Of a DNA stretch of 64,000 bases, positions 11,115-25,579 are shown piece by piece. Position 1 is the stretch's first letter. Each line of letters starts with the position of its first letter. Made by a program: the position numbers and the translations under genes. The DNA comes from Acarospora socialis (Eukaryota; Ascomycota; Lecanoromycetes; Acarosporales; Acarosporaceae). The notes beneath the pieces were generated by a model. It did not search any database. It was not told the origin of the DNA and was given only the letters and a program-made list of their open reading frames with translations. The stretch lies in NCBI GenBank assembly GCA_025617375.2, contig JAMYGW020000002.1, forward strand, positions 496,001 to 560,000, in the 5' to 3' direction.

Positions 11115-13811
11115 ATGTCCGAATTCTCCACCTGGTCAGGAGTTGTGCCTGCGCAGCTCTCATTTTTGGCAATATATAACCCCTCTCTAGGCTCAAATGA
11201 TGAAAATCTCCATGACCAGGTTGTGTTCTATAGCTCGAAAGCGAGTCGTGCGAGATCTGGCCGGAAAACTAACAGTGAAGGCGGGGATCAAGGGCAGCAT
11301 GAAGAGGAAAATGAGAAGCTGCGTCAGATAGGTCTGGCGCAGGGCATGGTTGAATTTGCTAAGTGCGCAACTTACCACCTCTACATAGGCTTGTACTAAC
11401 CAGTAACTAGGAGTTTCTCAATCGGCGAAGCGGTGGACTCGGTCGAGACAGAAAAGTCTCGGATCCTGTTACATGAGCTGGAAAGGGGATGGTGGATATT
11501 AGCAGTAGGTTCCCTGAGTAGTATATCTGCAGTTCTGATCGCCAGTAGTCCATAGATTTGACGCGCCTGCCTTCAAACTCTCTGAACGATTCTCAGTCCT
11601 CCAAGACCAGTGCATCAACGCCTGTGCAAAACGTTGAGTACTCTGCTAGAGAGGTGTGTCCGCCGACACTGTTGCTACAACAGCTTCTTCGCGCCCACCG
11701 CATCTTCCTCCTTCATCATGGCCCATCTCTCAGTGAACTATATGAACGAACGCCACGCGCAAAGTTTTGCAGCATTCTGAACCGGTTCTGGACAAGGTTC
11801 GCTTGGAATTGGGATGTCATGTTGAACGGTAATCCTGCTGTGGATATATTCAATGGGTTGAAGCTAGCCGCCGGTGGGGAGCTGGGAATTGGGGTAGGCG
11901 AAGAAGACTGGGGAAGTGGGGAACGAGAAGTGCTTGAAGGGTTTGTTGAGAGAACCGAGGGGCTCGTGGACTTGGTTGTTTCAAGGTTTGGTGAGCCAGT
12001 TGCCGAATTCGTGAACTCATCCAGAAGCCACCAAAGCGCTTCAGGAATGCCGAATGCGAATCCTGATAATCGGCAATGGCTCGGCACTGGCGTAGCTCCA
12101 GGGCCTTCGGACGGCGTGATCTTCTCTGGTGTTGGTGCCATCACGCGAACATCGCTCAGGGGTGTCTCAGATTGGATGCAGTGGCTGTACGCCTTTGGTG
12201 AAGATGCCTACGGTGTCCACGAGAATCCAAATTCAGCCCACCGACGGAAACGAAGGAGGGTCCAGTTAGAGGGGACGAACGACCGGGCAACGTATAAAGA
12301 CAATCATGCGCCTATACCTTTGGAGAGTCTTGCGCAGGAATCATCTAGGCATGGTAAGCAAGAACTGAATGTCAATAGAGAGCGACAGGAAGGAATGGCT
12401 GTTGGTATACCTCCGCCCATCGTTTCTGCAGCAGAGCAGTCATTATCGAAAGCTACCACTTCAGCGACAGCAATCCGAGACCGAAGTCGGACTCGCGGTT
12501 CTACGGAGAACAGGTCCTCAGTTGAACCTGGAAATTCTACGTCAAGCACAGATACCCTGATGAAATACCTGACCTTAGGAGTGTATGGCTCAAGCTGGGG
12601 CCTGTCTAGCGGAAGACCGGCTGTGCAGCGGCGTGTGTCAGTCGACTCTCAGAAGACCACCAGTGTGAACCCCGCCGACGGCCAGGAAGTGCCTGCAATG
12701 AAGCATATCGACCCTAAAGCCGAACCAGCACCGGATGAAGACAGGGGCTCTGCTCCCGGAATGGCAAACAGTAGTTGCAGGTTTGTTATAGGCTTGCAGG
12801 GAAACCTTGAGGAAGAAGATGCCGAAGAAGACGACGCAGAGATTGTAGAGTCAGGAACCGATCACGAAGTTCGGTCCCGGGATTCAAACAGCAGGATCTT
12901 GATCCGAGCGTTGCACACCGCGCTAACGAATTCTGAGTCTGTTGACAGGAATTCAGACGAACATGACCAAAGTGAGTAGATGCGGAGAACTTGCGAGAAT
13001 AGGCAGCTAATACGAGGAGACTTAGCCAACGTCAGGGAGCCACACTCAACGAGTCGTGAGAGGTTAAGGGTTGTGGTTTATGTTGTACGTTCTGGGCCAT
13101 CAACATACTACAAGCTTGGTTCTAAACTACATGTAGCATCAGCCGTTCATTTTCACATTCCTATTCGATCTACACACCGATTCGCTGGCGATGCCTTCGT
13201 TCTATCGGTCTCTACATCATCAGCTCAGCCCACTTTATCGGTCTCTGTTGACTTCCACATCACCCACGAAAGTCTCCGAGCGCCTTCAGAATGCGTTCAT
13301 ACCCCGCAGCACTAGTTCAACCAGCAACGGTGAAGCAATCTATGACCTGCTTTATGACCCGTCCAATCTGACCATTCACACCTCCATTCCAAACATTCCG
13401 GAACCAGGCACTGTAGCGGCCGAAGGATTGGACCTGAACGCAAGTCCATGGAGCCGAATCGAAGCTTTGAACGTACACACTCAGATTCTGAACACATACA
13501 TCTCTACCCGTCGTCACAGCTCAGAGCTAGAGCGCACTTGCAAAACAAGCAGGGGTTGGTGGGTAGTGTGGATGCGTCTTCCGCACGCTCCGACGACTTC
13601 GGAAACGCACAGCAATGTGTACCGCGAAGCTTTCCTCGTGCGAAGAGCTAGCGACTCTACGGTTGCTGGATCCAAGAAGCTGAGTGGTAGGCTCGGCCTC
13701 GATGGACGTGGGTCGAATGGGGGGAGCGGGTGGGGCCCGTCGAAACTGGCTGAGGGGATAGGCATTGATACCAGGAAGTACATTGAGGGTCTACTGAGTC
13801 TGAATCGATGA
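11115..13811 (+). CDS. CCZ1: Vacuolar fusion protein CCZ1
   Basis: Subunit of the Mon1-Ccz1 guanine-nucleotide exchange factor that activates Rab7/Ypt7 on late endosomes and vacuoles. The model is 11115..11362, 11411..11504, 11549..12971, 13026..13084 and 13143..13811, giving 830 aa. The N-terminal longin domain shows VVPAQLSFLAIYNPSLG, EENEKLRQIGLAQGMVEFAK and GWWILASIDLTRLP, the last formed across intron two. The centre (residues ~320-590) is low-complexity and charged. The C-terminus carries PFIFTFLFDLHTDSLAM, IHTSIPNIPEPGTVAAEGL and RGWWVVWMRL, typical of fungal CCZ1. Intron three is 54 nt, a multiple of three, and contains an in-frame TAG, so it must be spliced. An upstream in-frame ATG at 11091 is an alternative start. 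Confidence 0.92.
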
Positions 13812-15481
13812 CAGAGAAAAAGACAGTCAGTCGCATGTCCAGCCCAACATGTCCCTTCTGCACAGCTGCACCGGACACAAGTCTCATCTCAATATCTGCT
13901 GAGCCATTGCTCTGAAATCGGGAGCTTACAGAAAAGACCAGCCTTAGAAAGGTTCAATGTCCGCTTCGAGCACAAGTTCCTACGTCGCAGCAACATCGAC
14001 GCCATAGATCATTGCAAGCCTTTCAAACTCGATCGAACGCCGGCGTGTGACGGATCCCATCCAGGAACCGACATCCGTCATGAATTAGGCCAATATGCTT
14101 CTCTTGATTCGCCGGAGCGGTGCTGCTTGTTCGGTCTGTACAACAGGAGTATGCTAGAGACGCAGAGACGGAGTTCCCAGCTGCAGTTGACACCTCATGA
14201 TTCATCACGCACATATCAAAGATAGAAACATGAGACAGAAGAGCGTTGACAATTCATAAGGAAGGTCAATAGTTTGGATCTAATTGTTGCCGTATACATA
14301 ATACATGGCTAATGAGCGGTCTACTTGATAAAACAGCTCGAAGCTGGGCGAAGTTAGACATATCTCCTGAACGGGAAACCGATCATTGCGACGGTCGGTA
14401 GTCGTCCAGAAGCCCTTTGGTTCGAGGTCCTCCTTTGTGGCTCGTCGTTGGCGGTCTTTCTGTTCTGCGTCTTAATTGGATTACATCGCGCATAACTACG
14501 GAGTATCTAAGGTATATCTGTACGAGTACCGGAGGTTGGTTCGTGGGGTCTGTTCAAGATACTCGGTGTGAACAAAGCTGGCGAGGCAAGTTGCTACAGT
14601 TTTGCAATCGTCAGTGAAGCTACTCCGTATATTTAGGTAGCGATATACTGTTAATCGACTCAGAAGGTATCTTACCATGGTGAGTGAATTGCGCTTTTCA
14701 GCTTGCAAACCGCAGGTACTCTGCAGGCCAGCAAGGCAGGACGTGGCTAAGGTGCCTGTGGATCAGATGTACTCTACAAGTACTGTGTATGGCGAAACGA
14801 AGACAGCTACAACGTATCAACCATACAACTATAGGGACACGCAAGCTGGAAAAGCCTCTCGGTCGTACTCGTAATAATGGAATAGTTGAGTGGGACAAAT
14901 GAGAAAGCTGAAACGCTCTGAAGTTCGACGAGCGAGTCGAGCCGCTTTCTTTCGGTTCCTGGATCGGCGGGCCATCTGAATCGCTGATTGGTTGTTGATC
15001 CCCTCTTCCCCCTGCAGTAGCCTCTCTCTCTCGTCCCGCTTCCTCCGCTTCCGCGTCTCACCGCCGCACGTGTAAGACTGGAATTCGTACGGCGTACGGA
15101 GGTACTTCAATCTCTGCAGCGCCCACATTCCTTCTCCTTTTCCTTTTCTCTTCCCCTCACCCTCTCTGCTATTGCTTAACGGACTCGTGTGACTTCTTCA
15201 TTCACTCATTTTCAAATCAAACGGACTTGATTGTCATTCATTCCTTCTGAGATCATCTGGCATCTCAATTTGCACTCTTTTATTACATTCACAACCACAT
15301 CGGTCGAAAGCCCCATCCAAAACGCAAGTTCGAAACACTGAACACACAACTCTCACTACCAATTAGGTCCACCAAAATCGCCAGTCGATTCACCCCCACA
15401 GTCATTAAGCTGCACGAATATCGCGATTAAGCTCCTATATAGAATCCTCATCCCGACATAGAATCAATACCATCCACCAAA
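13812..15481. other. Long intergenic region before the secreted protein gene
   Basis: About 1.67 kb with no convincing gene. Near 14494-14515 and 14620-14640 lies an inverted pair of the motif TACGGAGTA/TACTCCGTA. From about 15125 the strand becomes pyrimidine-rich, then C/A-rich, as expected for the promoter and long 5' leader of the gene at 15482. Short ORFs here look like noise. Confidence 0.5.
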
Positions 15482-16418
15482 ATGAAGAGAGTTGCCATCA
15501 TCGCCCTTCTTGCTACCCTCGTCACGGCTGTGCCGTTTGCGAAACGAGACATCGTCTGGACGACCACCACTCAAGAAGTCACTGAGACTACCGTTGTTAC
15601 CACTACCATTTGGGTCGATCCTGCCCCAGCATCGGTAGCGATCACATCGAGCGCTGCTCCTCCTGTGACTACGACAGAGTCCGCTCTCGCCAAACAATTC
15701 TTCGAGAATGCTCCCTCGTCTTCGCCACCGTCGTCGTCGGTCACGTCTTCAAGCACAAGCCCTGTAGATGTACCAGCCTACACTCCATCCTCTACTCCAT
15801 CTCTGTCCTCGTCCTCGTCTTCCAGCGCTGCCTACGTTCCTCCTCCTCCTCCGCCGGCCAGCTCCGCCCCAACAACCGCAGAAGCGCCGGCATCCGCCTA
15901 CGTCCCGCCGCCTGCCCCCACTTCGGTTGCACCTACCACGACTTCGGCTGCACCAGCGACCCCCGCTCAAGGCATGGGTACAGTCCCAGTCCAGTCCGGC
16001 GCCGCTCCCGCAGTCGGTGTTGCCGACACCAGCATATGCGCACCAGGCTCGCCGTGTTCGGGCGATATCACCTATTACACCGTAGGTCAAGGAGCGTGCG
16101 GGATTACCAACGACGGCTCCAAGGACAACGTCATTGCCTTGCCTCATGAGATGATGGGCCCACTGAGCAACAGCAACCCCTACTGCGGGAAGACCGTCAC
16201 CATCAAATATAATGGCAAGACGGCCAAGGCCGTTGTGGCGGACAAGTGTGGAGATTGCGTAAGTCGCTAAGATTGTTTACCAGGAAGACGTAACCGATGG
16301 CTAATTGAATTCCGTTGTACAGAAAGGTCAATCTATCGATCTCTCCGAGGTGCTCTTCAAGTCGCTCTCCGATTTGACTCCAGGACGTATTCCTGGTGTT
16401 GAGTGGTGGTTCGACTGA
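15482..16418 (+). CDS. Secreted barwin/RlpA-like double-psi beta-barrel protein
   Basis: Secreted or wall-associated protein of the expansin-like/RlpA-like double-psi beta-barrel superfamily. Relatives bind or loosen cell-wall polysaccharide or act as protease inhibitors; the role here is unknown. The exons are 15482..16258 and 16323..16418, giving 290 aa. A signal peptide occupies residues 1-16 and a Lys-Arg pair at 21-22 is a possible Kex2 site. A long Ser/Thr/Pro-rich linker (~40-175) is probably O-glycosylated. The barrel domain (~178-290) has GDITYYTVGQGACG, AVVADKCGDC and the terminal GVEWWFD. At least six cysteines could pair. The 64-nt intron falls just after CGDC, so reading through it would truncate the domain. 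Confidence 0.9.
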
Positions 16419-16848
16419 AACCTGTCCTTGCTCCAAGACGCGAGACGTTCGCTTCTGTGAAGCGTCTGCTCTCGCGCCGTAGCAGCATAGAAAGACACTG
16501 CAAGTTCGGTGTCTGACCCATCTTTTACGATATGAGAAAAGGATTGGCATTCTGCGACGTCAATGTCAAAGGGTACAGGTTTCGGGTTGATCTGGGACTT
16601 TGGTTGGGGAAGGAGACGAGAGGGAGGGGTGTTGACTATCTCACCCAAAGATGACAAAACCTTCATTGTAAATAATTATATTTATACAACGATAGGACAC
16701 CCGCACCAGTACGATTCAGAAACCTTAAAAGTAAAAATTGTATCTTCCTCCTGACAAGTCATCACTGTCCTGTATACTACACGGCCTATTATCAATCCAT
16801 CACAACCCTCCACTTCCAAAGCTCACACACAGCACCAAGCAAACCACC
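16419..16848. other. Intergenic
   Basis: About 430 bp between two plus-strand genes. An AT-rich stretch near 16665-16740 may hold the upstream 3' end signals, and a CA-rich leader precedes 16849. Nothing else seen. Confidence 0.5.
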
Positions 16849-18105
16849 ATGACAAGCTCCACCACCACTCCGCCATCCCCAGCCGTCTCCGCCTCCAAAA
16901 TCACCAAATCCACCCTCAACGCCCTCCTCCTCCGCTACGACGCCCTAATCACCCACCTCTCCTCCTCCTCGCCTTCCTCCCTCAACACCAAACCTCCAAC
17001 CCCGGACCTCAAAACGCTCGACCATCTCCGCTACACCGAGATCCCGCACCGCCTCGCAGCGCGGAAGAAAGACGGCGAAAGCATTGACGGCAAGGGAGGA
17101 GGAGGCGGCGGCGCACACCTCGAGAAAGCGGAAGTGGAAGACCTGGTGCGGTGGAAATTGTACGTCACCCCTTCCCGCCTCCCCACACCACCACGGGACC
17201 AGCCCACACCGGATCGCAAGACTCGGCCCTCCGACTCCCCCTGCCCTTCGTTTCCAGACCCAGCACCAGCGGCCCGTAGGCATTAGGCTAATGGCAGTCG
17301 CAGACGCCACGGCACCTTCCGCCCGCGCCTGACGCAGCTTGTGGCGTCGAACAGCGCGGCCTCGGTGCGCGACACGACGCGCAGGGCGTTTGCGCTTTAC
17401 GCTGGGGATGGGGAGGAGGAAGGGGAGGCGTACATGTCCGCCATCAAGATGCTGGCGACGCTGAAGGGCGTCGGACCCGCCACGGCGAGCTTGCTGTTGG
17501 CGGTTTTCGATCCGGTGCGGGTGCCGTTCTTCGCGGACGAGTTGTTTGGGTGGGTTTGTTGTGGGGGGGAGTGGGGGACGGGGATTAGGTATACGGTCGG
17601 GGAGTATAAGGCGCTGTGGGAGGGGGTGAGGGGGGTGAGGGGGAGGTTGAATGCCCAGGAAGGAGCGGAGGGAGTCGGAGAAGGGGAGGGAGTGAGGGCT
17701 GTGGAGTTGGAGAAAGCGGCGTGGGTGTTGGGATGGGAGGCGCGAGGCGGGGGCGGTGGTGGTGGAGGGGGGAAGAAGGGGCGGACCCAGCCCACGGGAA
17801 AGACGGAGAAGGAGGTGGGTACCGGACGCGCGACGAAAAAGAGGAAGATTGCGAACGGGTCAGGAGCAGATGGAGAGTCTCGACCGGAGGACGAGAGGGA
17901 TCTCGACAACGTCAATGCCTCAACGCCGAACCGCCCCAACAAAACACCCACCACCTCCGCTCCACCCTCGGCTCCCGAACCCGATCGCCCAATAAGCCCT
18001 CCTCCTCCAAAGCGCCAACTCTCCCACCCAAACCCCTCAAACTCCAAAAATGAACCCGCCGCTGACCGCCCACTCCGAAGGTCGAAACGGACAAATCTCC
18101 CTTGA
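16849..18105 (+). CDS. Conserved fungal protein with helix-hairpin-helix-like motif
   Basis: I recognise no named family with certainty. The exons are 16849..17159 and 17304..18105, giving 370 aa. The junction restores RWKLRHGTFRPRLTQLV, a stretch I associate with an uncharacterised ascomycete family. The core (residues ~130-185) has MLATLKGVGPATASLLLA followed by PVRVPFFADELFGWV, which resembles the helix-hairpin-helix of base-excision DNA glycosylases. No catalytic Asp/Lys pair was identified. The C-terminal third is basic and low-complexity, with poly-Gly, KKRK and the terminal LRRSKRTNLP; this suggests nuclear targeting. DNA binding is an inference only. Confidence 0.75.
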
Positions 18106-19071
18106 GCCACACATAACATCACCATGGCTCCCATATCCGCCGAGCAGACTCACTGCCCTGCATCCATGGAGGAGGCAGAGCCACACAAACATGTCCGTTT
18201 GGGTCGGCGCGCCCAACTCGCTCTCTACTCTCGAAAATCCTAAGACACTTTGACGTTCTAGCCGGCGTGCGAACGGGGACGAGCGTGCGCGTGCACGCTG
18301 TTTCGGAGACTGGTCCTTTATATAACGGACGAGTACACGATGCTGCGGGAGGAAGATCCTCGATAGCTGAACTCCGTTGCTGTAGGGTCGATAGGGCTTA
18401 TCTTTTAGGTGCATTGAATGGACGTGGGAAGAGTACTGGAGCGGGCATGGATGGATGGATGGACGAACGGTCAGAGTGTGAGTGAGTGAGTGAGCGAGGG
18501 AGCGAGGCGGGAGGGAAAGAAAAAATTGGCGCAAGACGAAGAGGTAAAAGGGAGAGGATGAGGTGGTTCTTGATGCGTACTGGGAGAGACAGGGAGGACG
18601 AAAAATGACGAGTGGAGCTCGACCGACGGTGGCGGTGGATGGTTCTAAGGCGCATGAGTCAAGGAAACCCGCGACCCAACCCACTCTCTGACGACGAAGG
18701 TATGTGTCCCGAAGGCAGTTGTGGTGGATGGATATGAGCACAGTAGCTGGGCCGCATGTCAGGCTCACCTGGGCAATGCATGCATAAGGCCCGTACAAGG
18801 ATATCTGCCAGGGTAGGGGAAATAGTAGTGTACCTTGTACGCCACGTTGTATGCCTACGGAAGTCAATGGAATCCGGCTTTTGAAGGAGCCGAGTCGAGT
18901 CAAGGCAGCGATCACGATCTGCAAATCTTTCAGGTCCCGATGAACGGCTGATTCGCTTCGTAACTCATACACATGCACCCAAACCATACCATACCGCCCA
19001 CTACAGGACAAGACACGACACGACACGGTATATGCAAGCGAGCCCTTCCCTCCCCCCTCCCTCGCTCCCAT
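18037..19071 (-). CDS. Orphan 344-codon open frame, coding status doubtful
   Basis: An ATG-initiated open frame of 344 codons lies on the minus strand in an otherwise gene-free gap. Its last 69 bases run antisense to the end of the helix-hairpin-helix-like gene. The translated protein is rich in Ser, Arg, Leu and Cys and has no domain, signal peptide or family likeness I know. Part of it reads through a stop-free GAGT/GAGC microsatellite. Its length is surprising for random sequence, but the composition looks like translated non-coding DNA. Confidence 0.15.
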   Translation of the reverse strand: MGAREGGGKGSLAYTVSCRVLSCSGRYGMVWVHVYELRSESAVHRDLKDLQIVIAALTRLGSFKSRIPLTSVGIQRGVQGTLLFPLPWQISLYGPYACIAQVSLTCGPATVLISIHHNCLRDTYLRRQRVGWVAGFLDSCALEPSTATVGRAPLVIFRPPCLSQYASRTTSSSPFYLFVLRQFFLSLPPRSLAHSLTHTLTVRPSIHPCPLQYSSHVHSMHLKDKPYRPYSNGVQLSRIFLPQHRVLVRYIKDQSPKQRARARSSPFARRLERQSVLGFSRVESELGAPTQTDMFVWLCLLHGCRAVSLLGGYGSHGDVMCGSREICPFRPSEWAVSGGFIFGV

Positions 19072-19198
19072 TCGTGCTCTGAACTTACAAGGAACCCTTT
19101 AGCTCAATCTCTTGCCTTTCGCCAACGGTAGCTACACATGTAAGATACCGTTGCTGTATACAGATTTAAACGAATGACCAAACCGTAACCGACAACCT
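18106..19198. other. Intergenic between convergent genes
   Basis: About 1.1 kb between the 3' ends of the helix-hairpin-helix-like gene and RSP5. It contains microsatellites and the doubtful minus-strand open frame listed separately. Nothing else recognisable. Confidence 0.5.
18447..18515. repeat. ATGG and GAGT/GAGC microsatellites
   Basis: A short run of ATGG units (about 18447-18462) is followed by GAGT and GAGC/GAGG units (about 18474-18515). Both lie in the gap between two genes. Confidence 0.8.
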
Positions 19199-22186
<2,988 letters not shown>

Positions 22187-22963
22187 CTTTCAGCCCGCTC
22201 ACACAGTGCACCAGAACTCGAGACTCGAGACTCGCGGTGTTACTTGCCACCTCTTCAGGCAGTATATCGTGAGAGGGTGAGCTTGACTCGGTCGAATGGT
22301 TAGTTGTACTCAGGTTGCATGCACGATGCTACTGGTTAGTAACCGGTGGGGCTGTGCAATATAAAGCACGGCTGTTCCGGCACAGTAGGAACATATAGCT
22401 TTGAGCAGAATTCGAGCACTTGTCCTAAGATCTTCAGTGCTGTGAATGAAGTGTTGCCGTGTCGGGTTGATTGATTGATGTTGTTGCTCGGACCACTTAA
22501 CAACCATGATGTCTAGTCCCGCTAAGCTTTCCAGTCGTTCACGCCGCCAAAGATAGAAACCGCTGCCCCGCGCTTCACCGGTCGTCAAAGAGATGCATCA
22601 CCAACTCTACAGGCTACCCCTACACTTGGAACTGTAAGCTGGTCGATAGCGTTTCTGCAAATAATAAGGCAGACCAAGTTAGATATGATATGGCCATGAT
22701 ACACGTCTCAGTGTCTATGTTATTGCGTAACCGTGATAGCCCACGACGATTCAAACTAAGTGGGACCTCCCAGCATGTAATATGCACTGCGATTTCTCCC
22801 TCTTCTTTTGGAACCTTGTACCTCAGCCTTTTATCATACACTCGCCGTTGAAAACCCAAAAAGTATCTGCGTGCCTCGCCAACAAAGGCAGTTCTGGACA
22901 AATGAAAACAGCAAAGGATTAAGGGGCAGCGCATTGCATCGAGGTGGGTCACACGACGCATTT
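22187..22963. promoter_or_regulatory. RSP5 promoter and PAB2 3' side
   Basis: About 780 bp between RSP5 and PAB2, both on the minus strand. It must hold the RSP5 promoter and leader and the PAB2 3' region. The repeated CGAGACTCGAGACTCG-like stretch near 22214-22232 is the only local repeat seen. Confidence 0.5.
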
Positions 22964-23853
22964 CTAGTATGGAGCGTATCCTCGCCCTCTGCCCCTGTAG
23001 CCTCCACGATAACCCCCGCGCGGTGCATAACCGCCACGAGGATAGCCGCCTCTCCCTCCGCCTCGAGGGCCACCCCGCCCACGGCCTCCGCGTGTCATGC
23101 CTGGTAGATTTGTCCGCTTGGGTACAACCTGAGCATCACTTCAGTGTCAGGGACCTCGGTGCGAGCGCCGACATCATGACTCACCTTGAGGTTCCTACCA
23201 CGGAACAAGCTTTCGTTGAGCACAAGCGCTTGGCCCACAAGACTTGGCTCGGTGAACTCGACATAAGCATACCTGCATGGTCCCATTAGCGGTCCATCTC
23301 TTGCCAGGTAGCGAGAGTTGAGGGTCGAAGACATCGGAGAGCCGACAAGCAGGGATTGTGACTTCAACGGAAGATCCAGGGCCGAGAGACGAACCCTTTG
23401 GGATGGCCAGTAAACTTATCCAACAGAATCGTAACCCGGTTGATCGAGCCACAACTTTGAAAGTGTGCCTGAATCTCCTCGGGCGATGCGCCATAGTCCA
23501 CGTTGCCAACGAATATGCTCCGCGCATCAATGTCCTCCTTGTCCTCTCGCAAATCATTGCTCTGCTGGTCGAGCGTTGCTTGCATCTCTCGGAGCTTGGC
23601 GGCTTCGGCTTCCATCTCAGCAACCCTCCTTTTCATCGCTGATATCTCTTCCTAGAACGCCACTTTTAGTCCTCTTTCCTACAGCTCCTGATGATAACGC
23701 TTGCGATATGACAGCCTGCAAGTGCTACGAGCTCTTCTAATAGCAGGGTGTGATCGAAGGTCGGAGGAAAAGTCCAGCTCTTACTTCATCATCTCCACCT
23801 TCGTCATGAACGTCAACATGTTCGTCCTCCGCCCTTGAGCCGTTGTCTGACAT
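22964..23853 (-). CDS. PAB2: Nuclear poly(A)-binding protein PAB2/PABPN1-like
   Basis: RNA-binding protein of the PABPN1 type that binds nascent poly(A) tails and helps nuclear polyadenylation and RNA decay. The model is complement of 22964..23128, 23185..23272, 23395..23651 and 23785..23853, giving 192 aa. An acidic N-terminus is followed by a coiled coil (residues ~25-60). One RRM follows (~65-140), with RNP2 SIFVGNV and RNP1 KGYAYVEF; RNP1 is rebuilt across intron two. The conserved segment [10 protein letters not shown] then leads into an Arg/Gly-rich tail (~150-192, RGG and GGY repeats), probably arginine-methylated. The stop falls after YAPY. Length matches fungal Pab2 proteins. Confidence 0.95.
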
Positions 23854-24396
23854 CTTGAAGAGCAGTAATTGATCTAGGTGGAATGTCAGTAAAAAGGCTC
23901 GATGAGGTGGGAGAGAGAGTTAGCTCAGGCACACACCAAGTAGATAGTCAAAGATATTTCGTGTGCGCACCAGTACAATCCTGAAGTCTGTGTATACTAG
24001 GCTAGACTGTGCTCTGAAGGTCTTGTTGGATAAGTAAAGACTGGATAACGATAAAGTAGGTAGGATCTTGAAGAAAGCCTTGTGCCTAAGCTCTGGCCTT
24101 GATGTGGATGAATGCAGTTAGATCGAAAGTGGTGCGACGCCTTGCCTCGAATGAGACTCAGTGAATGCCGCCCGAAATATCGTTGCAATCTCAGCCTTGG
24201 CTGTGCGTTACAGTTGGATCTACCGGTTACCTACTCGAACCTGAGACATCCAGGCTGTTCAAAACAGGTTGCATGACTATGGGAAGCACAGCATGAGCGC
24301 CAAAGCAACATGTCTTGGCGCTTGCATCTGGGGTGATGCAACCCCCTCTGCCAGCTCCGACTTCCGTTTCTCAACCCCGCCACAACAGCAAACATC
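23854..24396. promoter_or_regulatory. Divergent promoter, PAB2 and proton channel
   Basis: About 540 bp separate two divergent start codons. No defined element was recognised; the short ORFs here are unconvincing. Confidence 0.5.
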
Positions 24397-25117
24397 ATGA
24401 ATAGCAACAGCAGACAGCCCTTGCTCCGCGACCATCGTCGCGCTCAAGGTGACGCTGCTGACGACCACATTCACGAGCACATCAACTGGTTGGCTCCCAA
24501 TGGCGAGGATTCCTACCTCCACACAACCCGTACGCGGACCCAGCAATTCCTTACGTCGAAGGCTGGACACTACTCCGTCTTGCTCCTGGTCTCGCTGGAC
24601 GTGTCGTGCATCTTCGCGGACTTCATCATCAGCCTGTACGTCTGCGACCAGAAGCACCCGGACAAAGGGTGGGGTGAAGCACAAGAGGCGCTTGGGATAG
24701 TTAGCTTGGTGTTCTCATGCCTGTTCATGACTGAATTGCTTGCTGCCATCTGGGCGTTTGGACTGCCGTTAGTACCTTGTTTGTGATTGCGTGTTAGTGT
24801 AATTCTGACTCGCTCCTAGCTACTTCTATTCCTGGTTCCATTGCTTCGATGCCCTCGTCATCGTCGCAGGCTTCGTCCTGGACATCTGTCTCCGGGGCGT
24901 GCTGGAAGAAGTCGGCTCTTTGATCGTTGTCCTCCGTCTATGGCGTGTCTTCAAGATCATTGAGGAGTTCAGCGTAGGTGCGAAAGACCAGATCGACGCC
25001 CTGTCGGAGCGGATCGGAGAGTTGGAGATGGAGAACAGTGATCTGAAGAAAGAGCTACACGCACTTCAAGTCAAAAACGGTGGAAGTTTCGTGGACTCTT
25101 CCGAGTATCAGAGGTGA
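24397..25117 (+). CDS. Voltage-gated proton channel (Hv1-like)
   Basis: Voltage-sensor-only membrane protein that passes protons outward when the membrane depolarises, controlling cytosolic pH. The exons are 24397..24767 and 24820..25117, giving 222 aa. There are four predicted transmembrane segments. S1 (~59-80) carries Asp68 in VSLDVS, matching the proton-selectivity aspartate. S2 is at about 95-118. S3 (~131-149) carries Asp134 and Asp145. S4 (~156-171) has Arg163, Arg166 and Lys169 in VLRLWRVFK, spaced three apart as in voltage sensors. A coiled coil (~176-207) follows, as in dimeric Hv1. There is no separate pore domain, which separates it from Kv or Nav channels. The intron is 52 nt. 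Confidence 0.9.
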
Positions 25118-25579
25118 ATATGTGCTACTGGCCTCAATGGATCATACTCCTTATCGCCATGAGCCATTTTTCCCCGAGGAGATGTTTTCGCAGCGATACC
25201 TGGCCCTTCTCGCATCACTCATTGTCAGTTACGCATACATCACTCAAGGAGGTTTTGCAAGCGTGGGACCTATCTCTCTCCATTCATCTTTCATTATTAT
25301 GTAGCTGTAAACCAAGCAAATCCAAACGCAGCGGACGGCTTGCATTGAGTGCACCGTCCATTGTTTACAGTCCTTGTCCGACCCCGGCAGATCCCCTTCT
25401 GCCTGTTTTACACCCATCCACTCCCAATCTGTCTATAAAAACATGCCGAGAAGAGAGTGTAGTTTGGACTCCTAACCAAAATCCGCGCCACGCTCAATAC
25501 GCCCTGTGCCCACCCAATCTACAAAAGCTGCACGCAAACAATCATCATACAGAGTCATACTAGAACCAAACCGGTCTCA
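25118..25579. other. Intergenic between convergent genes
   Basis: About 460 bp between the proton-channel stop and the AHC1-like stop. It should contain both 3' ends. Nothing else seen. Confidence 0.5.

Noticed and set aside
12972-13025. In-frame stop within CCZ1 suggesting a pseudogene or two genes
   Set aside because: A 54-nt intron removes the stop and the C-terminal part is clearly the same protein.
17397-18134. 245-codon minus-strand open frame
   Set aside because: Antisense to the helix-hairpin-helix-like gene, with Pro/Ser-rich noise composition.
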